DNA from: Acanthosepion esculentum
Lineage: Eukaryota; Mollusca; Cephalopoda; Sepiida; Sepiidae
Direction: 5' to 3'
Assembly (NCBI GenBank): GCA_964036315.1
Contig: OZ038480.1
Location: forward strand, 10,217,703-10,281,702
DNA length: 64,000 nt
Shown: positions 10,080-20,330 of the stretch, one piece after another
Position numbering within the stretch: position 1 is the first letter of the stretch
How the letters are laid out: every line of letters starts with the position of its first letter
Notes under the pieces: model-generated
What the model saw: only the letters and a program-made list of their open reading frames with translations
Told to the model about the DNA's origin: nothing
Databases searched by the model: none
Program-made: the position numbers and the translations under genes

Positions 10080-10175
10080 AGAAAATGTGGTCGCCGGTCG
10101 GATTCGAACCTGTGCCCCACTTTGTAGAAGAAACTACAAGAGCCTCTACTCAAACATGTGTACCCACAAATTAGC
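10080..10175 (-). mobile_element. tRNA-like SINE head
   Basis: The minus strand has a perfect B box, GGTTCGAATCC (10,110-10,100), about 70 bases after a possible tRNA start GGGTACACATG, and an A-box-like GAGTAGAGGCTC. No acceptor-stem pairing or intact cloverleaf is evident, so a SINE is more likely than a tRNA gene. Confidence 0.5.
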
Positions 10176-10226
10176 TTTTGAAGTTGTAGGAATATAATTT
10201 AGTGTAAAAAATGAATTGATTGGTTT

Positions 10227-10230
<4 letters not shown>

Positions 10231-10309
<79 letters not shown>
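10231..10309. repeat. (TA)n microsatellite
   Basis: About 40 uninterrupted TA units. Confidence 0.98.
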
Positions 10310-10312
<3 letters not shown>

Positions 10313-11318
10313 TGTAACATTGCTAAAGATGATTGTTGGTTTCCTGTAACGCTCCAGTAAGTACTCCTCCTGATATTCTCTACCTTAACAAGAACCAAAA
10401 AAGGCCGAAAATGGAGTAATGCTATTATATATGAACAGGAGATATCAGACCTGCCTTATCCCACTTTGTAATTTAAGTTTGATCATAAGGAGGCCAAGAT
10501 CGAATCATCGCAAGTATCTTCGTGTCGGGTTGGTCCAAGCAGGGCGAAGACGTACAGGAAAAATAACACTCGAATAAACTGAACAAAAAGTAAATACTCT
10601 TTTTGTATCAGTCCTTCGTACAATAATTGGTTTATATCAGAGTTCGCATGCAATTAATTATCAGCCCAACACGCTTCTAAATCGGAAGTGATATTATTGT
10701 TGACCTGGTAAAATCTGATTTGCTGTTTTGCAAAAGTTTGGCACAAGGCTGAAGTCGGAGGCCTTCATCGGCATATAATCATGTGAGCATCTGGTCTCGT
10801 CTCCGTCTCTTCTGTCTCTCTTCTCTCTACTCGTCTGCCGAATTCGCTTCGCCCATTCGTATTTATGGACAGTCGCCCAAACAGGCGAAGTAAGAGAATT
10901 CAATAATTGTGAGGAATTCACTTCTTCCACTCTCTCGTATTATTACCTCTCACTAAATCTCCTCAGTGAGCGTGGGTGGCTTATCCACCCCTCTCCTGGT
11001 GTTTCAACTTAACTTTCGACCAATGTGTTGTTTACGAAAACTGAAATGTTCACTTTACAGTTTGCATTTGCAGCTGTGTGTCAATCAACATTGCCCCCTA
11101 AGTCTGGATCACTCTTCCATTGTTCAAACTGCTCGACATCCATTTCAAGTCGTTTATGAGTGAATTAAATCCTCAATTCTTCCCACGGGTTTTTGGTATT
11201 AACTCTTCTTGTTTCAATGTCTCTCGGTACATAACCATTTCTGTTGATAAGAAAACTTTCTCAGGTTTTATTTTACCGCGGTAACAACAAATAATATCAC
11301 ATCAGTTCCAACCTTCCC
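10310..11318. other. Unassigned DNA
   Basis: No gene could be supported. A 78-residue minus-strand open frame at 10,694-10,930 is Arg/Asp-rich in its middle and matches nothing I recognise. The region is less AT-rich than its surroundings and may include the worn upstream part of the LINE whose end lies at 11,320-11,547. Confidence 0.35.
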
Positions 11319-11319
11319 A

Positions 11320-11547
11320 GCTAAAACCCACAATACCACTTACATTGTAGCGAATCACCTTCATTCTCTTTGTATTTCATTGGTGAGATTTACGTTCCAC
11401 TTGAATAACTTCTTCTAACGAACAGCTGCTTTGTGGAACTGACTCCCAAGTAGATGCTTACCCGATCACTACAATCTTAACCTATTCAAGTCTAGGGTTA
11501 ACCGTTATCTTTCTCATAAACTCTGTAAGGGACCTTTTATTCTGTAA
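11320..11547 (+). pseudogene. LINE reverse-transcriptase C-terminal tail (L2/CR1/jockey-like)
   Basis: The plus strand encodes a degenerate tail containing RTAALWN, a stop where Ser is usual, LPSRCLPDHYNLNLFKSRVN and RYLSHK. Tails of the form R-T-x-x-L-W-N-S-L-P ... F-K-S-x-V-x-x-x-L are typical of L2/CR1/jockey-group LINE proteins. Only the last 70 or so residues can be read, upstream frames are broken, and the exact clade is not certain. Confidence 0.6.
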
Positions 11548-11649
11548 TCCTCTACTTCGTGTGCCTCTTGTGCCTTGTACAGAGTTAAAATTATTGTAAT
11601 ATATGGTGGACTGTCTCGTTGCGAACGACAAATGAGGGCTCAGTAAATT

Positions 11650-11930
11650 AAAGAGGTTCCCAACCTTTATGGACACGCATGTGTCTCCCGAGGTCTGTAG
11701 ATGTTTTACAAACTTTTAGACATGTAGAACATGTGGTTAACCCATTTCGTGTGGTTGAGAATCAATTACCACATGTTTGCGAGTGGACAGCTAGGTCTGC
11801 TTTACTGCGTGCGACAAAGCCACTGTGGCAAGTAACGCTATCTTTGAGAGGAGCAGCATGCTGCCAGCTTGCTTTAATATTTGCACGCAGCTGATCCCGA
11901 TGTTCAAGTCGGCCTCCCTTAAACATTTGT
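11650..11930 (-). pseudogene. LINE C-terminal zinc-finger tail
   Basis: Minus-strand translation gives HRDQLRANIKASWQHAAP, then CHSGFVARSKADLAVHSQTC and CSTCLKVCKTSTDLGRHMRV followed by HKGWEPL and a stop. The second finger keeps the C-x2-C ... H-x3-H spacing. The first lacks one Cys (CHSG). A sister copy of this tail is on the plus strand at 61,140-61,290. Confidence 0.75.
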
Positions 11931-12188
11931 ATAGATGAGAAGCAGGACAGGTGTCAGCTCATTCGCTCTAACGCAAGAAAAAAAGCGACCTGGGTCGCTT
12001 TGATTTTATTTTTGAAACGCAAGAGCGGCCTTCCAACTGACCTGCTTGTTAGAAGCGGGCTAAAAAGGAGTTGTTTTGGAAGTCTGCTATCGCTCATATA
12101 TGAAAGATATCACGCCCACCTGAGTTGGATTCTCATTGGGGTGGCTTCAATACCTGTCATGTTGCAATTATTCAGAATTTCTTATGTG

Positions 12189-12193
12189 ATCCC
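12189..12193. repeat. Target-site duplication of solo LTR (left)
   Basis: ATCCC occurs here and again at 12,524-12,528, flanking the LTR. Confidence 0.8.
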
Positions 12194-12523
12194 GGTTACA
12201 AATTTTGTGTAACCTTATGTAACTAGTGAGCCAACCCAAATGACTTGACTCACTTTATAGTTCCCCACTAGAAGGTTAACCAATCAGGAGACGTAAAATA
12301 TTCAATCCGTCGTGTATAAAGGCGGCCATTTTGTTTACTCTCTCCGAATGTCCAGTGCCAACCTGTCAAGCGAATGAACAGAAGGAAAAACTACTGAACT
12401 ACGCTCTGCTACTTTATCGGGATATCCACTGCTGACCTGAACTACGCTTCCCTACTGTCTTCGAAATATTCACTGCCAACTTCTGGATTCTATACTCAAA
12501 GACTACCGTCATCAGGAACAACA
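12194..12523 (+). mobile_element. Solo copia LTR
   Basis: This 330-bp sequence, reading GGTTACA at its start (canonical TGTTACA with one change) and AACAACA at its end, aligns along its length with the LTRs at 2.7 and 7.6 kb (for example CTAGTGAGCCAACC, GGTTAACCAATCAG, GTGTATAAAGGCGGCCATTT). It lies in the opposite orientation to the full element. There is no internal region, primer site or second LTR. Perfect ATCCC repeats flank it. It therefore arose by LTR-LTR recombination after insertion into the LINE. Confidence 0.88.
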
Positions 12524-12528
12524 ATCCC
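12524..12528. repeat. Target-site duplication of solo LTR (right)
   Basis: ATCCC, an exact copy of 12,189-12,193. Confidence 0.8.
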
Positions 12529-12968
12529 TTAGTTTTTTGTTGCAGATGGAACCTCGGCAACGCACGTGGAAGGCATCGAGTTGATTGATGTGTCGCCGGT
12601 ACAGAGTTCGAGATTCTGCACCATAGAGTAGTGATGTCAGTACAACTGACTTTTACACATCGAATTTCACCTTCAACGAAACAGCAAAAGAATTTCAAAG
12701 CCTGTGGTAAATATTACCGATGGCAGATCAAGCCTTTCCACTCCTGCACTCAATTTCTGTGTCCATTTTAGCAACGTTGGATACAAGATAGGTGAAATAG
12801 GAAATGGTTTTCAAGGCTTTTTCCTCGGTATAAACAGTGGTAGCAACAGCTGGAGGATGGTTACAGATAAGTTGATGACAAGTTCCGTTTTTTATGCTGA
12901 GGGTCAGACCGAAAGCTTTAGATGCACGAATGTGTTAACGATCCATCTCATATCCTCAAAGGTGTGGG

Positions 12969-13280
12969 CTATAAGGGCGCAAAGATCAGATCACGAACAG
13001 TTTGCTCAATCGTTTTAGTTCTTGCTTTGAAGTGTTGCTGGTTGAATAACCTACAATTTGTTCTAAACTCAAATCTCACACCTTCTTTAATATTCTTAAA
13101 TGCTGTTTCCAGCATGACAGAAAAATATAAACAAATAAGGTGCAAGGAGATAACCTTGCTCTTTTTTTTTCTTTTCTTTGTTTTTGTTTTATTAGAGACA
13201 ATGAATGGGTCGGACGCTTCTCCACTGGATCTAACTAAGGGCGTCATACCCTGATGGAAAGACATGATCACACTGAGCAT
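12969..13280 (-). pseudogene. LINE reverse transcriptase fragment
   Basis: This 103-residue frame is the most intact part of the LINE. SFHQGMTPLVRSSGEASDPF and VSNKT correspond to the fingers/palm region before the conserved QGC motif. A Lys-rich low-complexity run (KTKTKKRKKKSK) has replaced the QGC-containing segment, after which FSVMLETAFKNIKEGV resumes the family pattern. The frame stops exactly at the FADD position. Confidence 0.8.
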
Positions 13281-13348
13281 CCTTTCACCCAGCTTCCGAA
13301 AGACGAATCAAAGAGCAACAATATATATATATTAATATGTAATTTTAA

Positions 13349-13350
<2 letters not shown>

Positions 13351-13425
<75 letters not shown>
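13351..13425. repeat. (AT)n microsatellite
   Basis: A pure AT run of about 37 units, preceded by a shorter one at 13,321-13,332. Confidence 0.98.
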
Positions 13426-13427
<2 letters not shown>

Positions 13428-13625
13428 TAAGTAATTCATCAAGTCTAGAAGAAACTTCAACAGAAAGCACTGGACGGACGTTTTTCTATATATTGAGAAT
13501 TGAAAACCGGACCGTTACGTCATGAGACAAACGTCATACCAACGGACCTCGGTGACCAAGAGGTAACGAATTAGACTCGATATAGTGCCGCTCGATCATA
13601 TATTTCGATGAATTACTTAACTATG
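13426..13625. mobile_element. Possible MITE or foldback unit
   Basis: AAGTAATTCATC near 13,430 is mirrored by GATGAATTACTT near 13,607, enclosing about 170 bases of non-AT-rich sequence. The inverted ends are only about 12 bp and no target duplication is clear, so the call is tentative. Confidence 0.35.
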
Positions 13626-13675
13626 ATTATCTCCAATCCTCCTAATTTCTATCACATATCTATCCATCTCTCTCC

Positions 13676-13685
<10 letters not shown>

Positions 13686-13707
<22 letters not shown>

Positions 13708-14990
13708 ATTTAAATTGTGTGTGTATTTAGGCAGCATTTTTTCATTCATACATGTTTCATTAAATAATATAGATATCAAAGGCTACAGCTGTATTTTAAA
13801 CTTCTTTTCCTTATACTTTACCTAAACTATGAAATATCCACAAATATCCTTAAATGCCTATAATTAGTAACAGAAGCCATTGGTTCATACCAACGGCTTT
13901 CCATACTCAATACTCATCGGATTCACTCTCGCATGGTCATGTGTGACGTCATGAGCTGTGGTGCGATTTTCGCTTTCAGCGTCTTATATGCACGTGTTTA
14001 TCGTTGCTTGGAAATCATCCATGTAAACAGAAAATCATCAATTTCTTGTTCGTGTATTGCTTAATATATTGTGTAATTGTCATCTTCGATAATGGCTTAT
14101 GTAAGCCGAAAGCTTAGATTGGATTAAAAAAATATGTATCTGTTGTGTAGGATCCACCTAATCTGCATAGGTGACTATCAACTATATAAATAATGGTTGG
14201 TACCGGAAGACGAGGGGAGGAATCACGAGATCCAACTAGAGACTCTGATCGACTGCGACTAGTCAACACATTCTCCAGGAACGTCTTCCCAGAAATATAC
14301 AGAAATACTATATGTACTTATTGTGTACACTTTCTTGTTATAATACATTCTTGTTCTAAGTACATTTTGTGTTGCATTATTATTCCATGCAATAGGCGAG
14401 ATTCAACATTGAGTCAAGACTCAACAGTATCAATATTGTGATTTTCTTTCAGCGTTTAATGATAATGTTATTAAGCTTATCAGACGATATGAAAAGAACT
14501 TACATAAAATATATAGACAACACTTATCTATATTATTTAATGAAACATGCATGAATATATATATATATATATATTAAGAGTTCATAAATAATTCTCTTCC
14601 TTTTAAAGCGAAGAAAATTATCAGAGAATGATTAAATGTTTACAAAATTTACTAACGTTGTTTTTTAACAAAATAAAAGCAACATTTTCTTTTACCGTAT
14701 ATTCAGTGTCTAGTTTTCAACAAAAAAAAACGGATACCGGAAACTTTTGCCCATATCTAAAATTTACCAGCCTTTAAAGACGATTATTAACGTTCTTTGC
14801 AACTCCTTCAAGTTCCATAGCTATCTATTTCTAGCGTCACCTTGTTATAACAGATACTGGAGCCGTGTAATATTCGCATAGTTAAAATAAAACAATGTGT
14901 TTTTATGCCCGAAAATACGGTCTATAAATGAAATAGTAGATGAAACAAGAATTATTGTTGATGGATATTGATTGAGTTTCTTTCCTCCTT
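13686..14990. other. Mostly unassigned, with (AT)n and Penelope-like scraps
   Basis: Short AT tracts lie at 13,686-13,708 and 14,555-14,574. GTATTTAGGCAGCATTTTTT (near 13,722) and AATGGCTTATGTAAGCCGAAAG (near 14,090) resemble the non-coding segment found next to Penelope remnants at 44.9 and 46.8-47.0 kb. I see no gene. Confidence 0.4.
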
Positions 14991-15345
14991 TTTATGCGCC
15001 ATGTCCTTTCAGGACCTAGGCGATCATGGCTCTCCACCTTCCTCTATCCCTTGCAGCTATCAACAAGTTTCTTCCCTCTGCTTCCTCCCCCAGACCACGT
15101 TCTGTCATCCACTTACTTAAGCCCGCCAGGTATGTCATACGCTGATTTACCTTGTCTCTCTTTCCCTCTGTTCGACCCGTGAGTATCAGATTCTCCAGGC
15201 CTCCTTTCTCATTACGTGTCCCAGAAACTTCAGCCGCCTCTTCTTAATATTAAGTATCAGCCTCCTCCTTGTCTGCATCCTCTCTAAGATCTCATCGTTG
15301 CTCACACGCTCGGCCCATGATATCCTTAGCATTCTTCAGGTTGAG
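14990..15345 (-). pseudogene. RTE-like LINE reverse-transcriptase C-terminus
   Basis: On the minus strand, from about 15,340, the translation RMLRISWAERVSNDEILERM is followed by QTRRRLILNIKKRRLKFLGH and VMRK. After a frame change it continues with GGLENLILTGRTEGKRDKGK and WMTERG-like sequence, ending near GRWRAMIA. This GH-x-x-R ... G-R-x-x-G-K-R pattern is typical of the end of endonuclease-bearing RTE-type LINE polyproteins. A related fragment ends the LINE at 38.85 kb. Confidence 0.75.
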
Positions 15346-16534
15346 TTTAGATAAGTCTATCATTAATCCACAAATGTCGGACAGTGAACATTGAACGCAT
15401 TAAAATAACAATGGTCTGCAAAACTAACCTGTTAACTGTTGCTCCATGGCGAGGCACCTCTCTTATTTACATTGAGTATGGAAGTAAGTGGTGTAAAAAC
15501 TTCAAAAGTCACACTACCTTTCTTGTTATAGCATTTGGATTGATCAAAATAGATAACAGAAAACCACTTTACGATCTTTTCCAAGACGTCATTGCAGATA
15601 ATAAAGAAAATAAAGGCTTTGGGAAAGCCAAGATCGCCTAAGCCTTGAAAGAACATAGTATTAAAAAAAAAAAGAACGATTATAAAGGCCAACAGCTCTG
15701 GCTTGCTACATACTTTGTTTGTTGCTGCAATATACAAAGCTTAGCACAAGCTCAGAACTACGGAACGCCCTGCGAGGATCGATCTCATTATTCAGGATTC
15801 ACAATCAGCTAAACTTGTTAACCATTATCTTAACCTGAGACACACAACAACGTTCGCCATTTGTTAACTACAGTAAAGGGAAAACGAAGAGGAATAGTGG
15901 CAACACGCTTGCTGCTTTCCCCACTTTAATTCCATATAGAACTAATGTTGAATTATCATTCACTGCAGACTTCCGTCTTCATCTTTCTTTTTTCGGGTTT
16001 TATCTCTTCATTTTTGTGTGCCTGCTCCCGAACGTGTGTATGTCCGTCTGAGGTCAGATTCTTCTTTCTGCTTCTTTTATAATTAGGGAACCTACAGCCA
16101 TGCGAAGAACAGTAGCAAATTTGTCTCACGGATCATTTCGCTGGTATAATGGCTGCATTTCCAGTACCTGTTCGGATATTTTACACATCTATGGAAACTC
16201 TTGGAAATAACGAATTTCATTTTCTGTCATTTTTAAAATTATCCTATGGAAGAAGCCTTTCCAAAACTTAAGTTCCCGTAATTTTCAGGTGACATCACGT
16301 AAATATAACCCTTCAGTATTTCTTATTAATATAAACTTTATTTTAGTGGGTTCACGTATTTCAGTAGAGACTTTATTTCTCGGAAAAAAAGGAATGTAGA
16401 TTCGATTCATGCCAAACGGTATTCTTTAAAAAACCTTCAATGATCTAGGCCAGTAGATGTTAATTCTACTGTTTGCAAATATGCAGTAATGTCTACTCTA
16501 ACGTGTATATGATCTAAAACAATGTTTATGATAT

Positions 16535-16536
<2 letters not shown>
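15346..16536. other. Unassigned DNA
   Basis: Open frames on both strands at 15,384-15,737 overlap each other and match nothing I recognise. No repeats stand out. I find nothing I can support here. Confidence 0.35.

Positions 16537-16566
<30 letters not shown>
16537..16566. repeat. (AT)n microsatellite
   Basis: A short AT tract adjoining the left arm of the inverted repeat 16,600-16,975. Confidence 0.95.
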
Positions 16567-16570
<4 letters not shown>

Positions 16571-16599
16571 TAATTAAATATATATATTAAATAATTCAG

Positions 16600-16975
16600 T
16601 TTAATTAATATTGTAAAATAGTTATTCAGAGGTAAATCAATAAAGTTAATCTAATTAGTGGCGAACTCGCTTAATAAAATATATTTCGACAAGTATCACA
16701 TTCATTTTCGTCTTGGAATTTTACTCGAAATTACCTGAAATTGAGAAAACAAATAACATCTGTGCCTGAGGATGAGAAATGTTTTCCCGAAAGTACTTGC
16801 AAGCAATTTGGACCGAACATCCAATCTATTGTACGATTAATAAAAGCGAAGATCGTGTCGTTCGGCGAGTGGTAAGTAAGTTAATGCCTTCTTAATCAAT
16901 TAGCGAAGTGAGTTCGCCATTAATTCCATTAACTTTATTGATTTATTCTTTGAATGACTATTTTACAATATATAT
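16600..16975. repeat. Long inverted repeat flanked by (AT)n
   Basis: The left arm (about 16,605-16,680) and right arm (about 16,890-16,972) pair through ATCAATAAAGTTAAT / ATTAACTTTATTGAT and GGCGAACTCGC / the segment before GAGTTCGCC, with several mismatches. AT tracts lie just outside both arms (16,537-16,566 and 16,968-16,988). The loop contains CCTGAGGATGAGAAATG. No coding capacity is seen. It resembles the other hairpin-type elements of this window. Confidence 0.7.
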
Positions 16976-16988
16976 ATATATATATATA

Positions 16989-19900
16989 AAGTCTATTAAA
17001 TCTCTTAAGCAATACTAGTATCGTCTACAAATTTTCTTGCTTTTTGAGGGTTTCTTTCTTAAATGAGACATGTATCAAATTCATATCTTGCACATTAAAC
17101 TTCTCCTCTATCCTATAAGTTAACTTGGCATTTGTCTAGTCATCATATCATTCGAGTTTCTAGTTCTGAACGTAGAATGGTGGACAAAAACATTTCAACT
17201 AGTACACTTCAAATACTCTCAATTTCTACCGTTTCTTTCCTATAGTCTTTTCTTATTTTTAGTGTTTTTCCTCTTTGTATTTGTTTGTCACCCCATGCAG
17301 AGAAGTGTGACATAAGATTTTTCTGTATGGGACACCAGCACTCGAAAGTTGCTTAGTAGGTCATCCATAAACTGTCCGGCTCCCTTACTTATTGTAGCAT
17401 ACATCTTCCTGATTCTACTTCTCTTCGTGCAATATGGCTACATTCTTTGAGGATTGATCTCCGGATGGCAAGTTTTAGTCAATTGTTAAGTATAATAATT
17501 AAAAGAAAGATCTCAACTTCCTTTAGTCCTGTGTTGATCATTCTAAAAACACGTTCGTTCAATTTTAACATTTCTTCTGTTTTGTTTCGCGTGTTTAAGA
17601 ACTGCGACCCTCGCTTAGAAAAGATTCGCTTCAGATTTAATTGCTAGCTTGAAGGGATAAATTAAATTATTTACGGGAGATAAAATATCAAAATTAAAAT
17701 AGAGAAAAAGGGACAAAAAGAGTGGAAAAGAAAGAGACAAGAGATTAAAAACAGTTTAAAGGAAGAAAAAGAAACGCATACTATATGAAGAGAAATGTTC
17801 AACAGAGACTCAAACGATGACCAGAAAACTCAAAGTGGGCACAACTAAAAGAATCTTTTTTCATGTAATGTAAAAGGCAAATAGAATAGGGCAAGTATTG
17901 AGTTAGGAAATCTTGTTTGTTTTTAAAAAAAAAAAAAGGAAACACAAAAAATGTAATACTAATGGTGGTGGCGTGGATAAAGAGAAATAGAATTAAAGAA
18001 ATTCAAAAGTCATGTGAAAAATGAGAAGTTAAGGGGAAATAACTCTGACCCTTTTGCTTGTGTGCGGTCGGTCACGACGTTCGCTTCCCAAGCTTCTGCG
18101 TTTATTTCTTTTCTGTATAGCTACATGCGCAAAAATTTGGATTTTTCCAAGCACATACATACAATCACACGCACACACACATGCAAAAAAAAAATTCTTT
18201 CTAAACTAAGTTCGGTTGTAGGTCATCCAACAGTTTACAATACATTCCACTATTTACAATAAGGATCCAAACTCCGCTTCACAGTAAAACTGTAAAGACT
18301 TTTCTCTTTTTAATATACTAGTACTACTACTGCATTGAAGGGCACGAGAATTATATACAACAATCATAGTAGAACAAGTAGTATACATTGTTGTTCTTTT
18401 AGTAGCAGTAGCATTCATGCCAGTGTATATAGCACACTTAAATGAATTCTGTGAAAATAGAGAGTAGGGGCGAAAGTAACGTATTCGAAGCTTGGGTGTG
18501 AACAACTTTTATGAGAGAGAGAGAGAGAGAGAATTTCGAAATAGGTTTCGAATCGAGATGGTTGCGTATTAATCTTGCTTGATTCAAACACCGAGAAGTT
18601 AGTTATTTCCTGAATTAGTTAAGTGCAATTTACAACTGTTGTTAAAGAGGGGGATAGAGTGCGCTGGGTGAGGTACAGTATTTTTAGTTTCTCAGACTTT
18701 AGTCACTTTAGTTTACAGATTCAAGATCTACGACCAGAAGACCAGATTTAGACGCTAGTAAAGATAAATAGTGTTTGTTTGTTTTGGGGGTTTTTTTTAC
18801 TAACAAATCAATGTTTTTACGAGCTATTTATAAATTGTCATAATAATTATTCAAGTATTTTAAATCGTTGTTGCGGTAGTTTTGGTAGTAGTATGAGTAC
18901 TAACGATGAATGGTGACTCTAACGATCCGAAACTTACAAAACTACATTTATTGAATTGTTATGGGACTATTAGATTTTAAAAATCAATGTACAATGTCGT
19001 ATGCATATGCTTTTAAAACAACGCAATCGTATAAAAAAAAACAGCAAAAACATACGCCCGCACCTGCGTGCACACATACATGATTGTACAATATAGTCGT
19101 ATACACGAGCTCTATCACAAACAAACATGCGCACACGCACACACATACGCACACGCGTGCACACACACACACGCACATACAGACGTAATTGCATACAAAT
19201 CTAGAAATACATAAAAAGGTAGGTAGACATTTTTACTTAATAAAATATTTGCTATAAAAACTGAAGACTGATACACATACACTGTTTTATGCGTGCACTT
19301 ATATAGACATAGACGTGTGTACGCAAAGAGACAGACGCACGCACACACAAATATAACCGTATGCGTCTGTTTACAAACTTACGCATGCACGTACGTACCT
19401 GCTCTTACTCATGACACAGTAAAAAAACACAAACAAATATAGCGATGTGATTGACTAGGTTGTAGAAGTCAACAACTTAAATACGCACTATTATTTCTGT
19501 GCTGAACTGGCCAGTAAAACTCACGTGTCTGCGAAGACAAACAACAATTTTTGAACTAATCGGTTAGAATAAAAACGCAAATACCAAGTTTCCAGTTTTA
19601 GTAAAAGTTTTCGAAAAAGAATAATAATGTCAGCAGATGGATTTTTAAAACGTTGAATAAGATGTTTTGTTGTTGCTGTTGTTAGGAGAATTGCAAGAGG
19701 AAAACAGAAAGAAAAGTTATGGACAAAGTTTTCCTGGAAACATCAACTTTTCTTACTAAATACTTACTCGGATAATTATGTCAACAAGAAACGACCATGA
19801 ATACACAGAGACTTTAAGAGAGGGCAGCTATGACGACAAGGACGAAAGGTAATGCGAACAATAAACAAATCTTCTCTTCTTCCTTTAAAAGCCTTTTTCA

Positions 19901-20260
19901 TTAACTTTAATTTGCATAGGCGTGTGCTACATATCCACCATTGTTAATAACAATTTTGAGTTAGTTTTTAAATAAAGGGAACAGTAAACATTTTGCGTCT
20001 TTTTTGAAAATATATGTTTTTTTTTGTTTATTGTTTTAAAATATGCGCAGTGTGACTATTAAACGTACGCAATGTGTCTGAAATATTTCATGGTAATTTG
20101 ATTAGATTTTTATATATCTGTTTTATTTACTTACACAATGTTTGTTTTTTTTTTTAAGTAAAAAAAAAAAAAGAAAAAGAGAAAAAAAAAGGCGAGGTGA
20201 CATAAATTTCTTTTTTTACCATGAACAAGAAAGAGACAGAGAGTCGGACAGATAAGGAAA
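16989..20260. other. Element-poor stretch
   Basis: No mobile element or gene could be supported over about 3.3 kb. The region contains an A-rich purine stretch (17,690-18,000), a short (GA)n (18,510-18,531) and an imperfect CA-rich run (about 19,120-19,180). Open frames here come from CA-rich or random sequence. It could be intronic or regulatory host DNA, but nothing in the sequence shows that directly. Confidence 0.35.
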
Positions 20261-20261
20261 A

Positions 20262-20330
20262 AGAGGGTGAAAGAAAGAAAGAAAGAAGGAAAGAAAGAAA
20301 GAAAGAAGGAAAGAAAGAAAGGAAGAAAGA
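20262..20330. repeat. (GAAA)n-rich purine tract
   Basis: Repeated GAAA and GAAG units on the plus strand, preceded by an A-rich run at 20,158-20,190. Confidence 0.9.

Larger units (their letters stand above)
11600..13290 (-). mobile_element. Zinc-finger-tailed LINE, interrupted by a solo copia LTR
   Basis: Running down the minus strand from 13,280 are reverse-transcriptase pieces (SFHQGMTPLVRSSGEASDPF; VMLETAFKNIKEGVRFEFRT; KTIEQTVRDLIFA), then EDMRWIVNTF, SVVLTSLLYGAES and TLYRRHINQLDAFHVRC. A 330-bp LTR (12,194-12,523) interrupts here. The frame resumes with YMSDSRLPKQLLF and SRSVGRPLLRFKNKIKAT, then a Cys/His tail (GFVARSKADLAVH; CSTCLKVCKTSTDLGRHMRV) ending at a stop near 11,650. Many stops and frame changes make it a dead copy. 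The FADD catalytic box is lost: LIFA is followed by Pro-Leu and a frame break near 12,970. The 3' tail after the stop is shared with other elements in the window. Confidence 0.85.

Noticed and set aside
10080..10175. A functional tRNA gene on the minus strand
   Set aside because: The B box is perfect but no acceptor stem or anticodon arm can be folded around it; the pattern fits a SINE head. The same applies to 26,396, 36,180, 42,426 and 58,412.
11983..12002. AAAGCGACCTGGGTCGCTTT as a transcription terminator
   Set aside because: It is a neat small hairpin followed by Ts, but it lies inside decayed LINE coding sequence in a eukaryote-like genome.
16765..16800. CCTGAGGATGAGAAATG...CCCGAAAG as a ribozyme
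   Set aside because: No pairing for stem II and no cleavage-site arm; it only resembles the core by phrase.
18984..19348. Cys-rich frames on the minus strand
   Set aside because: They come from imperfect CA repeats (GT on the other strand giving Cys-Val), not from a cysteine-rich peptide or toxin.
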